A stretch of 20,001 bases of DNA, taken from positions 1 to 20,001 of the forward strand of contig CAMIFA010000089.1 of the NCBI GenBank assembly GCA_946221495.1. Direction: 5' to 3'. A program made the position numbers and the translations under genes. Positions 7,372 to 15,098 of the stretch are shown here, piece after piece; within the stretch, counting starts at the first letter, position 1; each line of letters begins with the position of its first letter. Source of the DNA: an uncultured cyanobacterium. Its GTDB lineage: Bacteria; Cyanobacteriota; Cyanobacteriia; Cyanobacteriales; Chroococcidiopsidaceae. The notes beneath the pieces were generated by a model. The model made no database searches. It saw only the letters and a program-made list of their open reading frames with translations, and was not told the DNA's origin.

Positions 7372-9145
7372 CAGCAAGGCTGCGCTTGGCTAAAGCACTA
7401 GTACCAAACGGTGGGCGCGAACTGTTTAAGAATTCAGCGATCGCGGCGGAAGAATTGTTTGTAATCACATTTACGATCGGGTTTAAACCAAAGAAAACTC
7501 CTCCAGCGACAACTATCAAGTTAGGAATGACAATCATAGCTGTATTTTGGTGGACAATCTCCATTGCTTGTTTAGCAATGGAGATCGCCCTACTCAGTTT
7601 CTGCAAGTCATTGTCTAGAAGCACCACGTCGGCTGTTAACTCTGCTAAATCGCTACCTCTAGCAAATACCACAGAGATATCAGCTTGGGGCAGAAAGTCA
7701 GCATCATTCATATTATTCCCCACAAATGCCACAGTTTTACCTTGTTTTTGTAACCCACGTAAGATGTCGAGCTTAATTTCTGGGGAGGCTGAACCACGAA
7801 TGCTACTGGGATCAATGCCTAATACATTTGCTAGGGGCGTAGCTACGTGCTGATCGTCATCAGTAAGCACATAAGCATTGATATCTTGATTCAGCAAAGC
7901 AGTGACCCCATGAGAAGGTTCTGGGTGGACGGTAGTCGAAGTACCTGTGTAGTCAACAACAACGGTATCAATCTGCGCCAATGCTTCTAGAACTCGACCA
8001 CTACGGATGTACACACCATTACGAGCAGCATAAGTTAAAGCTGCAAGAATAGTAGTCGGCATAGAAATCTGAATCCCACTACCAAAATCAAGCTGGAAGG
8101 GGGCGATCGCCGCCGAGTACACCCCAGTCAGAGCAAAAATAGTAGCGCCTAAACACAAAGTTGGCACAACAGCGTTCTTAACTAACTCTTCCTGGTGAAC
8201 TCCCAGTTGGGTGTCGAAAACAGGTGTTGTCTGGAGGAAATGGGCGACTAAGCCAATACGAGTATTGTTACCAGTGCGAGCAGCTAAAACACAAAGTTTA
8301 CCTTCTAGCACCAGGCAACTAGCATAGACATTTTCACCGGCGCTGACGGCAACAGGTGCAGACTCACCAGTCAGACTGGAAGTATCAATTAATGCTGTGC
8401 CGTCTATTATCTGACCATCAACCGGAATCAAGTCACCAGCATAGACAAAGACGCGATCGCCTGATTGCAATTCTTTGAGCGGCAGTTGCCTAGTTAGTCC
8501 GTCTCGTTCAATCAAGGCATAATGCTCTAGGCTATCTAACAGGTCTAGAGCCTGACACTCCTTAGAATCAGCATTCATGCCTCGCAAGGTTCTCCGAGTC
8601 TCAACTAAACTTGTCTTCAGCGCCGGAGCTATGTATTGCCCATTCAAGGTGTGCAAAGACATCCACAAGGAGTCGAGAAAATCGATATTGAGATGGCGAT
8701 TTACAACTATACTTTCAGTCGCCCTAGTGAACCAAGGTAGGGCAGCACCAGCGATCGCAGCTCCAATTAATAGAGGTGGCAACTCGAACGGGGCAGCTAG
8801 TAGCGCCAGCCCCAAGCTGAGAAAAGGCAGTCCTAAATCTTGGCGATCGTTGACTTGTGGTCGGTCTATAGCTTCAGTCTCTATGGCTGTCGCTTCCAGA
8901 ATATTTTCTGTCCTACTTGCTTGTTGCATACAAGTAGCAAGCTTTTCCTGGGTTACAGCACTAGAAACTTGCTCGTCATAATTGACAATCACCGAGCTAG
9001 CGGCGGTATTGATCCGAACTTCGCTAACAAAATCAAGAGACTCAATTAGCCACTGAATTCTGCTGGCATATTCCAAATCCCACGTAATTCGAGGAATTCG
9101 GAGTCGACAGCGCCCGGTGATTGAGTGAACAACTTGGTAGTCCAT
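7289..9145 (-). CDS. Degenerate HMA-type P-type ATPase lacking most of the nucleotide-binding domain
   Basis: A 618-residue membrane protein, clearly paralogous to the other two ATPases here. It starts with a CxxC-less HMA-like domain (residues 1-75; GRCRLRIPRI), has the same membrane hairpins, TGES at 259-262 and the segment DFGSGIQISMPTTIL in place of CPC. Three catalytic elements are damaged. The phosphorylation motif reads DYTGTST instead of DKTGTLT (D398 kept, Lys lost). Only about 28 residues follow before TDDDQHVA, against about 145 in the 730-residue paralogue, so the N-domain with its HP motif is gone. The hinge reads GNNMND (N477). It should therefore not hydrolyse ATP normally. The frame is nevertheless open, which suggests a retained structural or regulatory role, or recent decay. 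It is downstream of the His-rich gene (144-base gap). The C-terminal tail is Pro/Ser/Lys-rich. Start ATG at 9145 has no clear ribosome site. Confidence 0.85.
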   Translation of the reverse strand: MDYQVVHSITGRCRLRIPRITWDLEYASRIQWLIESLDFVSEVRINTAASSVIVNYDEQVSSAVTQEKLATCMQQASRTENILEATAIETEAIDRPQVNDRQDLGLPFLSLGLALLAAPFELPPLLIGAAIAGAALPWFTRATESIVVNRHLNIDFLDSLWMSLHTLNGQYIAPALKTSLVETRRTLRGMNADSKECQALDLLDSLEHYALIERDGLTRQLPLKELQSGDRVFVYAGDLIPVDGQIIDGTALIDTSSLTGESAPVAVSAGENVYASCLVLEGKLCVLAARTGNNTRIGLVAHFLQTTPVFDTQLGVHQEELVKNAVVPTLCLGATIFALTGVYSAAIAPFQLDFGSGIQISMPTTILAALTYAARNGVYIRSGRVLEALAQIDTVVVDYTGTSTTVHPEPSHGVTALLNQDINAYVLTDDDQHVATPLANVLGIDPSSIRGSASPEIKLDILRGLQKQGKTVAFVGNNMNDADFLPQADISVVFARGSDLAELTADVVLLDNDLQKLSRAISIAKQAMEIVHQNTAMIVIPNLIVVAGGVFFGLNPIVNVITNNSSAAIAEFLNSSRPPFGTSALAKRSLAGSSTSPIPAPTGATNPKIKQKSPAVCV

Positions 9146-9289
9146 GTCTTTAAGCTGACATTCGTCAGAGCTTTATCTACCCTCTCTCCATCCCTACGTT
9201 GGCAGCGCCCAGCTCCCCCTTTGATTGCGAGACCCTGTCTGGGCATCTTTTGAAAGGGGGATGGGAACGTCGTGATCTCCGTTGAGATC
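9146..9289. other. Intergenic hairpins between the His-rich gene and the degenerate ATPase gene
   Basis: The spacer holds three small inverted repeats: TGAC-ATTC-GTCA just before the ATPase start, TCCCCCTTT with AAAGGGGGA (about 9215-9262), and GATCTC-CGTT-GAGATC (about 9272-9287). None is followed by a clear T run on the minus strand, so I do not call a terminator. They could stabilise or divide the transcript. Confidence 0.35.
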
Positions 9290-9697
9290 CTAAACAGGCT
9301 GTGATGCTCTCTGAGTAGACAGGTTGTGAGTGATGTGATTCCACCACGTAATAGCTTTGTCTAGGGGCTGTCCATTACTCCATCCACAATGCTCAATATG
9401 TACGCATTCAGGTTCTGCGGCGTGTGCTCTTTCAAGCTTCTCAGCCGCAACAGGAACAGCTGGCACGTAACCAATATGAGTAAATGAGTAGATGTAGTAT
9501 TCTCCTTCTTGGGTTTTATAGACTGCGTGGTACTCATTCCCAGTATGGTGCGAGTCATGGTCATGAGTGGTGTCGGGCAGATTGCGACCGTCCCAGGCTT
9601 CGGCAATTAGCTGATCTTGTTCGCGGGCAGTAGTATAAGCACTGTAAACGCGGAAGTCGAATTCTGGCTTTTCGCCGAGTTGAATTTGGGGAAACAT
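9290..9697 (-). CDS. His-rich hypothetical protein coupled to the P-type ATPase
   Basis: A 135-residue protein of unknown family, without signal peptide or membrane segment. It has 11 His and 2 Cys, with a cluster at about residues 44-56 (THDHDSHHTGNEYH) and a second one near VHIEHCGW, which could bind a metal such as zinc, copper or nickel (inference from composition). Alternating strands (EYYIYSFTHIGYVP) suggest a small alpha/beta or beta-rich fold. Its ATG overlaps the ATPase stop codon as TAATG, implying translational coupling and a stoichiometric or functional link. It might be a chaperone or sensor for the ion, but nothing proves this. Confidence 0.75.
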   Translation of the reverse strand: MFPQIQLGEKPEFDFRVYSAYTTAREQDQLIAEAWDGRNLPDTTHDHDSHHTGNEYHAVYKTQEGEYYIYSFTHIGYVPAVPVAAEKLERAHAAEPECVHIEHCGWSNGQPLDKAITWWNHITHNLSTQRASQPV

Positions 9698-12615
9698 TAG
9701 CTTACTCCTGTAGCAACCTTGCCGTTCTGTTCGCTATGGCTCTTGAATTGCTTGAGGCTGTTGCAATGGTAGTCAACTGTGTAGTATTCAACTGGATAGA
9801 AGCATTTAGAATCTGGCTCATACAGCCATGCTAATCCCTCTGGGTCTATAGCCTTACTCCACTCGATGAACTCAGGCTTTGACCTGCGATGCGTCAGGGT
9901 TCGGGAAGCGAATCCTAAACGCTTTGCCAAGTCACTCTGTGTCAAATTACCCAAAGGTGATGGTATTTTCTTGACGGTTGGGGTAATAGCAGGAGCATGG
10001 TTGCCATTTGATTCAACTAGGATGCTGGCAGTTTTTTTTTCAGCAGCATGACCATTTGATTCAATCAGAATGGTGGCACTTGTTTCCTCAGTAGCATGAC
10101 CATTTGATTCGTTAGCATGACCATTTGATTCAATCAGGATGGTAGCACTTGTTTCCTCAGCAGCATGACCATTTGATTCAATCAGAATGGTGGCACTTGT
10201 TTCCTCAGTAGCATGACCATTTGATTCAATCAGGATGGTGGTTTCCTCAGTAGCATGACCATTTGATTCAATCAGGATGGCTGCATTATTTTCCTGGGAA
10301 GTTTTGCCATGTAAAGAAGTTGAGTCTTTATCTATTGTTTGCGCGATCGCCACTTCTGCTTCTTTTGCCGGAGCTAGCTCACCCCGACTTAATGTTCCTG
10401 GTCCCATGAGTGGACGTAAGCCATTTAGTTCCGCAAGGATTGCTGTACCGTTATTAATTACTACTGCCAAGAGTGGGTCTAAGGCAAAGAAGATACCGGA
10501 GACTAAAGCACCCAAGTTGGGAACTGCCACAATTGCTGTGTTTTGCCAGATGATATCCATTGTCTGCCTAGCCATCTTAATTGCCATCAGCAGACCGCGC
10601 AGGTCGTCTTCCATCAACACGACATCAGCAGTTTCCCTAGCAATGTCTGTTGCACCGGCAAAGGAGATTGAGACATCAGCGTAAGCAAGAGCTGCTGAAT
10701 CGTTGATCCCATCACCGCAGAAGGCAACCGTCTTACCACTATCGTGCAGTCCTTTGACAACTTCTACTTTCTTCTCTGGGAACGCTTCGGCGTAGACGTT
10801 ATTGGGATTCATGCCTAGATTCCCAGCGACTGCACGGGCAACCCGTGTTACGTCACCACTGAGCATATAGGCAGTAACGCCCATGCGTTTCAGTTCTGCA
10901 ATCACTTCCTTACTTTCTTCGCGGGCTGGGTCGCTATAGCGAACGACACCCAAGAGTTTGCCATCGCCAGCAATATAAACTAGGGATTGCCCACCAGATT
11001 TGGCATCGGGATACTTGCAGTCATACTCATCTAAACTGATATTCTCCTGAGTCATGAAGCGAGGACTACCAACACTAATCTGCATCCCATCAATTCTGGC
11101 GGCTGCTCCCAAACCGACTTTATATTCCCACTCTTCGCATTCCTTGAGTTCAATGCCTTTATCTTTAGCATGGTGAACAATTGCTTCGGCAATCGGGTGA
11201 GTTAGCCCTTGTTCAGCAGTTGCTGCCAGGCACAATAGCTCGTCCTTGGTGAAGCGATCGTCCATGATATCAATATCATTGACACCAGCATGACCGATGG
11301 TTAGTGTTCCTGTCTTATCGAAGACTACCGTATCAATTTTGGCAAGAATTTCAATTGCCCGACCACTGCGGATCAGAACGCCATTGCGGGCTGTGTAGGT
11401 GAGAGAAGATAAAATCGTCGTTGGTACTGATACCCGAATGCCTGTACCAAAGTCTAATGTCAAGAGGGCGACTGCGCGGTTGAGGTTGCCACTGAAGAGA
11501 CCTACCCCTGCACCAATCAGGAGCGTAGGTAGAACAGCTTGGTTCGCTACCGTTGCTGCGTAGTTCTCAACCCTGGTATCGTGTACTGGCGCTGACTGCA
11601 TCAGGTTAACGATCACCCCAGCTCTTGTGTTGTTGCCAACTCGCTCCGCTTCAATATTTAACTGACCATCCATTAGCAGAGTTGAAGCAAACACTTCTTC
11701 CCCTTCTCGCCTGGTCACGGGGACTGATTCTCCCGTTAATTTACACTGGTCAACAGTCCCAGTACCGCTCAAGATGATGCCGTCTACTGGAATTTGGTCG
11801 CCAGGATACACTACGACTTGATCGCCAACTACTACTTCAGCAGTGGGAATTTCCACGACCTGTCCATCGCGGATCACAAAAGCAGTCTTGTTCAAGCAAT
11901 CGAGCAAGTCGAGGCTAGCTCGTTCGCTACCGCGAGCCGTCATGTCTCGGATCGCCTCACCGCCTTCTACTAAACCGAGCATGAATGACGGAGCAAGGAA
12001 ATGTCCTTGCAATGTATGCAAGCTGATCGCCAAACCATCCAGAAAATCAATTGTGAGTTGGCGCTCTTGTTGAATTGCCTCCCATGCCCGCTTGAAGACG
12101 GGGATAGCGCCAACAAATACTACGCCAGCAATTACTACACCTGGAATAGGTAACCCCACCATTGCGCCGACGGAGAGAGCTAAACCAGCTATGGGAAACC
12201 CTAACCGTTCTACAAAATCGATTTCGTTATTACTCTTGGCGGGCTTTTCTGCCTCAGGTGTCCAGCCTGTAGGAACCTCTACCAAAGGTGCTTGTTGAAT
12301 CGCACTAAACAGCTTTTCCTGCACTGTGGCGATCTTTACTGCACTGGTGGGTTCATGGTCATACTCAACAATTATTGAGCGAGACGCTGGGTTGATTTGG
12401 ACTTTGTTAACAAAATCCAGGGACTCGACTGAGTATTGAAGCTGATTGGCATACTCTGCATCATCCGCCAGTTTAAGGATGCGAATCCGGAAACGCCCCG
12501 TAGTCCAGTGAACTACTTCGTAATGTATATTCTGTGCCTGAAGTGATGGGACAACTTCAACAGCAACGGTTGTAGCCAGGTCTTCAGTAACGCTTGTCGC
12601 TATCATAGTAAACAC
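9697..12615 (-). CDS. HMA-type P-type ATPase with repeat-rich and HTH-like C-terminal extension
   Basis: A 972-residue protein. Residues about 30-110 form an HMA-like domain lacking CxxC (GRFRIRILKL). The ATPase core spans about 125-755: TGES 294-297, DFGTGIRVSVPTTIL with no CPC (S396-V397-P398), DKTGT with D433, HP at H473, SGD, and an intact GDGINDSAAL with D635. All catalytic motifs are present, so it should be an active pump, although its ion is unpredictable without CPC. Residues about 778-872 carry seven copies of an ESNGHA-centred unit (consensus about 16 residues, TILIESNGHA-x-EETS). Residues about 873-950 read like a helix-turn-helix (LTQSDLAKRLGFASRTL) followed by SKPEFIEWSKAIDPEGLAW, a module I associate with cyanobacterial proteins. 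This tail is not usual for the family. GTG at 12615 has AGGAG four bases upstream; ATG at 12606 is an alternative. Confidence 0.92.
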   Translation of the reverse strand: MFTMIATSVTEDLATTVAVEVVPSLQAQNIHYEVVHWTTGRFRIRILKLADDAEYANQLQYSVESLDFVNKVQINPASRSIIVEYDHEPTSAVKIATVQEKLFSAIQQAPLVEVPTGWTPEAEKPAKSNNEIDFVERLGFPIAGLALSVGAMVGLPIPGVVIAGVVFVGAIPVFKRAWEAIQQERQLTIDFLDGLAISLHTLQGHFLAPSFMLGLVEGGEAIRDMTARGSERASLDLLDCLNKTAFVIRDGQVVEIPTAEVVVGDQVVVYPGDQIPVDGIILSGTGTVDQCKLTGESVPVTRREGEEVFASTLLMDGQLNIEAERVGNNTRAGVIVNLMQSAPVHDTRVENYAATVANQAVLPTLLIGAGVGLFSGNLNRAVALLTLDFGTGIRVSVPTTILSSLTYTARNGVLIRSGRAIEILAKIDTVVFDKTGTLTIGHAGVNDIDIMDDRFTKDELLCLAATAEQGLTHPIAEAIVHHAKDKGIELKECEEWEYKVGLGAAARIDGMQISVGSPRFMTQENISLDEYDCKYPDAKSGGQSLVYIAGDGKLLGVVRYSDPAREESKEVIAELKRMGVTAYMLSGDVTRVARAVAGNLGMNPNNVYAEAFPEKKVEVVKGLHDSGKTVAFCGDGINDSAALAYADVSISFAGATDIARETADVVLMEDDLRGLLMAIKMARQTMDIIWQNTAIVAVPNLGALVSGIFFALDPLLAVVINNGTAILAELNGLRPLMGPGTLSRGELAPAKEAEVAIAQTIDKDSTSLHGKTSQENNAAILIESNGHATEETTILIESNGHATEETSATILIESNGHAAEETSATILIESNGHANESNGHATEETSATILIESNGHAAEKKTASILVESNGNHAPAITPTVKKIPSPLGNLTQSDLAKRLGFASRTLTHRRSKPEFIEWSKAIDPEGLAWLYEPDSKCFYPVEYYTVDYHCNSLKQFKSHSEQNGKVATGVS
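10000..10285 (-). repeat. In-frame tandem repeats in the ATPase C-terminal region
   Basis: Units of about 48 bases, with shorter variants of 24-42, are repeated about seven times. Each encodes a core ESNGHA preceded by TILI or similar and followed by acidic Glu-Glu-Thr-Ser. One unit is shortened (NESNGHA). Such a linker could vary in copy number between strains by slippage. It separates the ATPase core from the terminal HTH-like module. Confidence 0.85.
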
Positions 12616-12661
12616 TAATCTCCTGAGTGACTGACAAAATTTTCCAAAACTTGGGAATTAC

Positions 12662-12689
12662 GTCTATACAGACAAAGTCTATGCAGGCA
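12662..12689. promoter_or_regulatory. Direct repeats GTCTATRCAGRCA, possible operator of the ATPase operon
   Basis: GTCTATACAGACA (12662-12674) and GTCTATGCAGGCA (12677-12689) repeat with period 15, about 50 bases before the start at 12615. The core GTCTATA is also found twice before the DUF3102 gene (14144-14169), so one regulator might bind both places. This is inference from the sequence only. Confidence 0.35.
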
Positions 12690-12884
12690 GACTAACGAAA
12701 ATAAGGGTTTGGCAACCTGCGCTTCTTAGGCTTCATCTGTGTAGTCCCAGACTATAGTCTTTGAGGCGCAACAGATAAAATATCTGAGTTCCCAAGGCAA
12801 ATTTTCAGATTTTTTAGTTCTAAAGCTGAAATTTTCTCGAAGTCAGGCTTTAACAGTTATATAAAACTGAATTATGTCGGATTT

Positions 12885-12915
12885 GTCAGTCAGAGGAGAA
12901 ATATGAATGACTGAC
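12885..12915. repeat. Inverted repeat GTCAGTCA / TGACTGAC
   Basis: A perfect 8-base inverted repeat (12885-12892 with 12908-12915). Its 15-base loop holds GAGGAGAAAT and an ATG that opens only a three-codon frame. It could be a binding site or a hairpin. There is no T run, so it is not called a terminator. Confidence 0.35.
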
Positions 12916-13070
12916 GAGCATCAGACATTTGCCTAGAGCCCACAGATCAGCTTTAACAGCTCTACATTGAATGTACTTTAGAGTCTACAGCAGATATTAG
13001 TCAAGTGAGCAAAAAGTTTTGTAAACTTTATATCCTCAGAGTGATGCAAGGGAATATATCTTCCATTTAT

Positions 13071-14132
13071 CTAATGATTAACCCGCTCTGCCTTCAATCC
13101 GCTCGCTCTCCAATCAGAGATGATTTCGTGTACCAGCTTGGGGTTAGGCTCCACGAATATGCCATAACGATCTAGACGATTGACAATTGAGAGAATCTCT
13201 GGAGAAGGCAAAAAACAGATAACCACCTTCTCGCCTACCTTGGAGTAGAGCAAAAGAATTGACTCTATCGTGTCTTCAAATAATCTGATATCTTTTCCCT
13301 GGGGCAAGCATCTAGTTGCAATAATCCGAGTTTCAGCTTGAATCTTTGACTCCCAATCGACATCTGGGGGAAAAGCAAGTAGTAAACCAACTGTTTCGGG
13401 AATTTGTTGCAGAAATTGCGGCGAGTTAGGATCGCCGCAATATAATATATGCCGTGTTCCCAGTTGCCAGCAACTACTAGGCTGTTCAGACTGCTGCAGC
13501 GATTGGGGTGATGGAGTATAAATTGCTAAATTTGGGAAAACTTGGGCGCTCATTTCTTCTTTGGAAGTTTCAATAACTTGAGTTAAAGAAACCTGCCTTT
13601 GAGGACGGATTGCCACAACTTCTTGCTTAACAACTGCTTCCCCAGTTACAACCATTGCTGGCATCACTTGTGCTTGTGCTTGCTTCTTCTGCTTTGCAGC
13701 TCCTCCGGGGCTATACTTTTGTTTAATAGCTTTGGCAGTTGTGTAAGTAACTTGTTCACCGCTAGCAGCAAGAGCGATCGCTTCCGAACGGGCTGTTTCT
13801 GGTGTAGAAGGTGCAGCTAGCAGGTAAAGTGCTGATGGGGCAAACTTATCAATTTGATAATTTTTGCTAAAGTAGTTAGCCACTTGAATGAAGCGAGCGG
13901 CAGTTGGATAACTCCACTCAAATTCAGCCTCTATCCAATCTAAAAAGCACCCATGACCTAGTTTCTCTTTTACACTAATTAGTCTTTGACCAATTTCAAT
14001 AATGTCTTGGGCAGTGCGTTTCATCAATGAGCGAATTTCGCCAGTTCGTTGCTGCACATACTGGGAAACTTCTACATCTAAGCTGGCATAATTAAATACC
14101 TTTTTAAGTTTTTTCTCTTCTGAAGCTGGCAT
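13071..14132 (-). CDS. DUF3102 protein with methyltransferase-like C-terminal remnant
   Basis: A 353-residue protein. Residues about 20-130 match what I know as DUF3102 (IIEIGQRLISVKEKLGHGCFLDWIEAEFEWS...AARFIQVA), found in phage, plasmid and cyanobacterial proteins often linked to DNA processes. A basic, Ala/Gln/Lys-rich linker (about 145-215) follows. From about 220 the sequence SCWQLGTRHILYCGDPNSP resembles the start of the ParB-associated DNA adenine methylase domain (W-x-LG-x-H-x-LxCGD), but the catalytic DPPY position reads AFPPDVDW and the domain is short. I infer a DNA-associated, probably non-catalytic protein, possibly a regulator. It is preceded by tandem GTCTATA repeats that could serve autoregulation. 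It stands alone, 455 bases upstream of the large ATPase gene on the same strand. The start is the ATG at 14132. Confidence 0.75.
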   Translation of the reverse strand: MPASEEKKLKKVFNYASLDVEVSQYVQQRTGEIRSLMKRTAQDIIEIGQRLISVKEKLGHGCFLDWIEAEFEWSYPTAARFIQVANYFSKNYQIDKFAPSALYLLAAPSTPETARSEAIALAASGEQVTYTTAKAIKQKYSPGGAAKQKKQAQAQVMPAMVVTGEAVVKQEVVAIRPQRQVSLTQVIETSKEEMSAQVFPNLAIYTPSPQSLQQSEQPSSCWQLGTRHILYCGDPNSPQFLQQIPETVGLLLAFPPDVDWESKIQAETRIIATRCLPQGKDIRLFEDTIESILLLYSKVGEKVVICFLPSPEILSIVNRLDRYGIFVEPNPKLVHEIISDWRASGLKAERVNH

Positions 14133-14143
14133 GATTCTTAATT

Positions 14144-14178
14144 GATAATGTCTATAGATAATGTCTATATTATAGATA
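14144..14178. promoter_or_regulatory. Tandem 13-base repeats GATAATGTCTATA, probable operator
   Basis: GATAATGTCTATA occurs twice head to tail (14144-14156, 14157-14169). TTATAGATA follows and completes the inverted repeat TCTATA-T-TATAGA (14164-14176). The block lies 12-46 bases upstream of the DUF3102 start, where a repressor would block transcription or where the -10 box would sit. The same GTCTATA core recurs before the ATPase operon. Confidence 0.5.
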
Positions 14179-14304
14179 GAAATTCAGTATTTGTTACTCT
14201 AAATCCACTTGTATCACGGAAAAAGTGTTTATTGTTCTTTCCAAAGGTGGAGATAAATGTTAATGCATCTGCCATAGAAGTAACATTAAACTTTAAATGC
14301 ATAT

Positions 14305-14337
14305 AACCTAAAGGTGATAAATCTTTAGGTTTCTTTT
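14305..14337 (+). terminator. Terminator-like hairpin in the intergenic region
   Basis: AACCTAAAG (14305-14313) pairs with CTTTAGGTT (14323-14331), followed by TCTTTT. No gene is visible just upstream on the plus strand, so it may end a small RNA or act as an attenuator. It may also be fortuitous. Confidence 0.35.
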
Positions 14338-14771
14338 AGGTTTCAAGCAAATAGCCTTAAATACCACTTAGTCAAGAGGCAAGGTAGGAGAGTAGGGGGA
14401 GTTCTCACAGATTAAGGTCTAAATATGCTGAAATTCTAGCGGAATCGTAAGTTGTTGACAACTAGGTCAGCTTCATTGATTAAATTCCCGAAGTTGTTAC
14501 ACACACTCATTTTTCGGCAGCATTTTGTCCTCAATCTGGAACGTCGTTTAGAAGTGTCCTTTTATATAGATCCTTGATCTGACTTTGGTGATTGTTGCAT
14601 AGCAGAGTGCGAATTTCTCCACAATTTGAGCTTTTTAAGTAGGACATAATACCTCACAAGTTTTTCAATAATCTGTATACAAGTAATTAAGTGTATTAAT
14701 TTTAACATAAAACCAACTATAATTAAAATCCTAAGTCGGATTTATGCTTCATTTTATAAAGTAGAGCTACC

Positions 14772-14792
14772 AAACTTGCTACAAGTTTTTTA
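14772..14792 (+). terminator. Short hairpin with T run upstream of the glycine-zipper gene
   Basis: AAACTTG (14772-14778) pairs with CAAGTTT (14782-14788) over a three-base loop and is followed by TTTAT, about 40 bases before the start at 14829. It has the form of a small intrinsic terminator and could attenuate the gene. The stem is weak, so confidence is low. Confidence 0.3.
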
Positions 14793-14828
14793 TGATTAGA
14801 TATAAGTTTTTCATACGGCAGATCACCT

Positions 14829-15098
14829 ATGCTAGATATTGCCTCGATCATTGGTTCCTGTGTTGGTTCCCTAAGCGGCGCAGTTGTTGGTTCTATCGTT
14901 GGTTCAGTTGTTGGTGGGTTGAGTGGAGTGCCAGGCGGTGCCATGGTTGGTTCGCTGGGTTGTTCAATTATTGGTTCATACGTGGGGTCACTAGCTGGTT
15001 CAATTATTGGTTCATACGTTAGCTTCCACTTTGATTTTGATCCTCATAGCTATGCAGGCAATGGCTATCCAATGAAATCTGCTGCTCCTGCTAATTAA
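14829..15098 (+). CDS. Glycine-zipper membrane protein
   Basis: An 89-residue protein dominated by a glycine-zipper repeat. Gly recurs every fourth residue (GSLSGAVVGSIVGSVVGG) in two blocks separated by GVPGG, with a second block GSYVGSLAGSIIGSYV. Such helices pack tightly in membranes or self-assemble. The last 25 residues are polar and aromatic (FHFDFDPHSYAGNGYP). The repeated GS-x-x-G codons make the DNA repetitive (TTGGTTC words), so apparent frames on other strands are shadows. No strong ribosome site precedes the ATG. It is followed after 244 bases by the HMA/lipid-kinase fusion gene on the same strand. Calcyanin, as I recall, joins long glycine zippers to an HMA-like domain. Here the two modules are separate neighbours, a similarity of parts and not proof of the same job. 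Confidence 0.65.
   Translation: MLDIASIIGSCVGSLSGAVVGSIVGSVVGGLSGVPGGAMVGSLGCSIIGSYVGSLAGSIIGSYVSFHFDFDPHSYAGNGYPMKSAAPAN

Larger units (their letters stand above)
12616..13070. other. Intergenic region upstream of the large ATPase, with operator-like repeats
   Basis: No gene was found. It holds a direct repeat of GTCTAT at 12662 and 12677, the 12-base palindrome AGACTATAGTCT at 12749-12760, and an inverted repeat at 12885-12915. The region should contain the promoter of the ATPase, His-rich and degenerate-ATPase genes, and the end of the DUF3102 transcript. Confidence 0.5.
14133..14828. other. Long divergent intergenic region
   Basis: No convincing gene was found in about 700 bases. It contains the operator-like repeats at 14144-14178, a terminator-like hairpin at 14305-14335, and a second hairpin at 14772-14791 shortly before the glycine-zipper gene. 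It should hold promoters for both the DUF3102 gene (leftward) and the glycine-zipper gene (rightward). Confidence 0.45.

Noticed and set aside
9046..9246. 66-residue minus-strand frame overlapping the ATPase start
   Set aside because: It overlaps the well-supported HMA-like start at 9145 in another frame and has no recognisable content.
10000..10285. Regular 48-base repeats resembling a CRISPR or satellite array
   Set aside because: The units are in frame with the ATPase gene, encode ESNGHA repeats, vary in length by whole codons and have no unique spacers.
12902..12915. Good ribosome site (GAGGAG) followed by ATG
   Set aside because: The frame has only three codons before TGA. It may be a leader or a decayed start, but nothing supports a gene.
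14723..14944. Minus-strand frame encoding a Pro/Thr-rich protein
   Set aside because: It is the complement of the glycine-zipper gene; the Pro/Thr pattern comes from the repeated GGT/GTT codons, and it has no ribosome site.
14792..15022. Plus-strand frame rich in Trp, Phe and Cys
   Set aside because: It is the neighbouring frame of the glycine-zipper gene and its composition is implausible for a protein.
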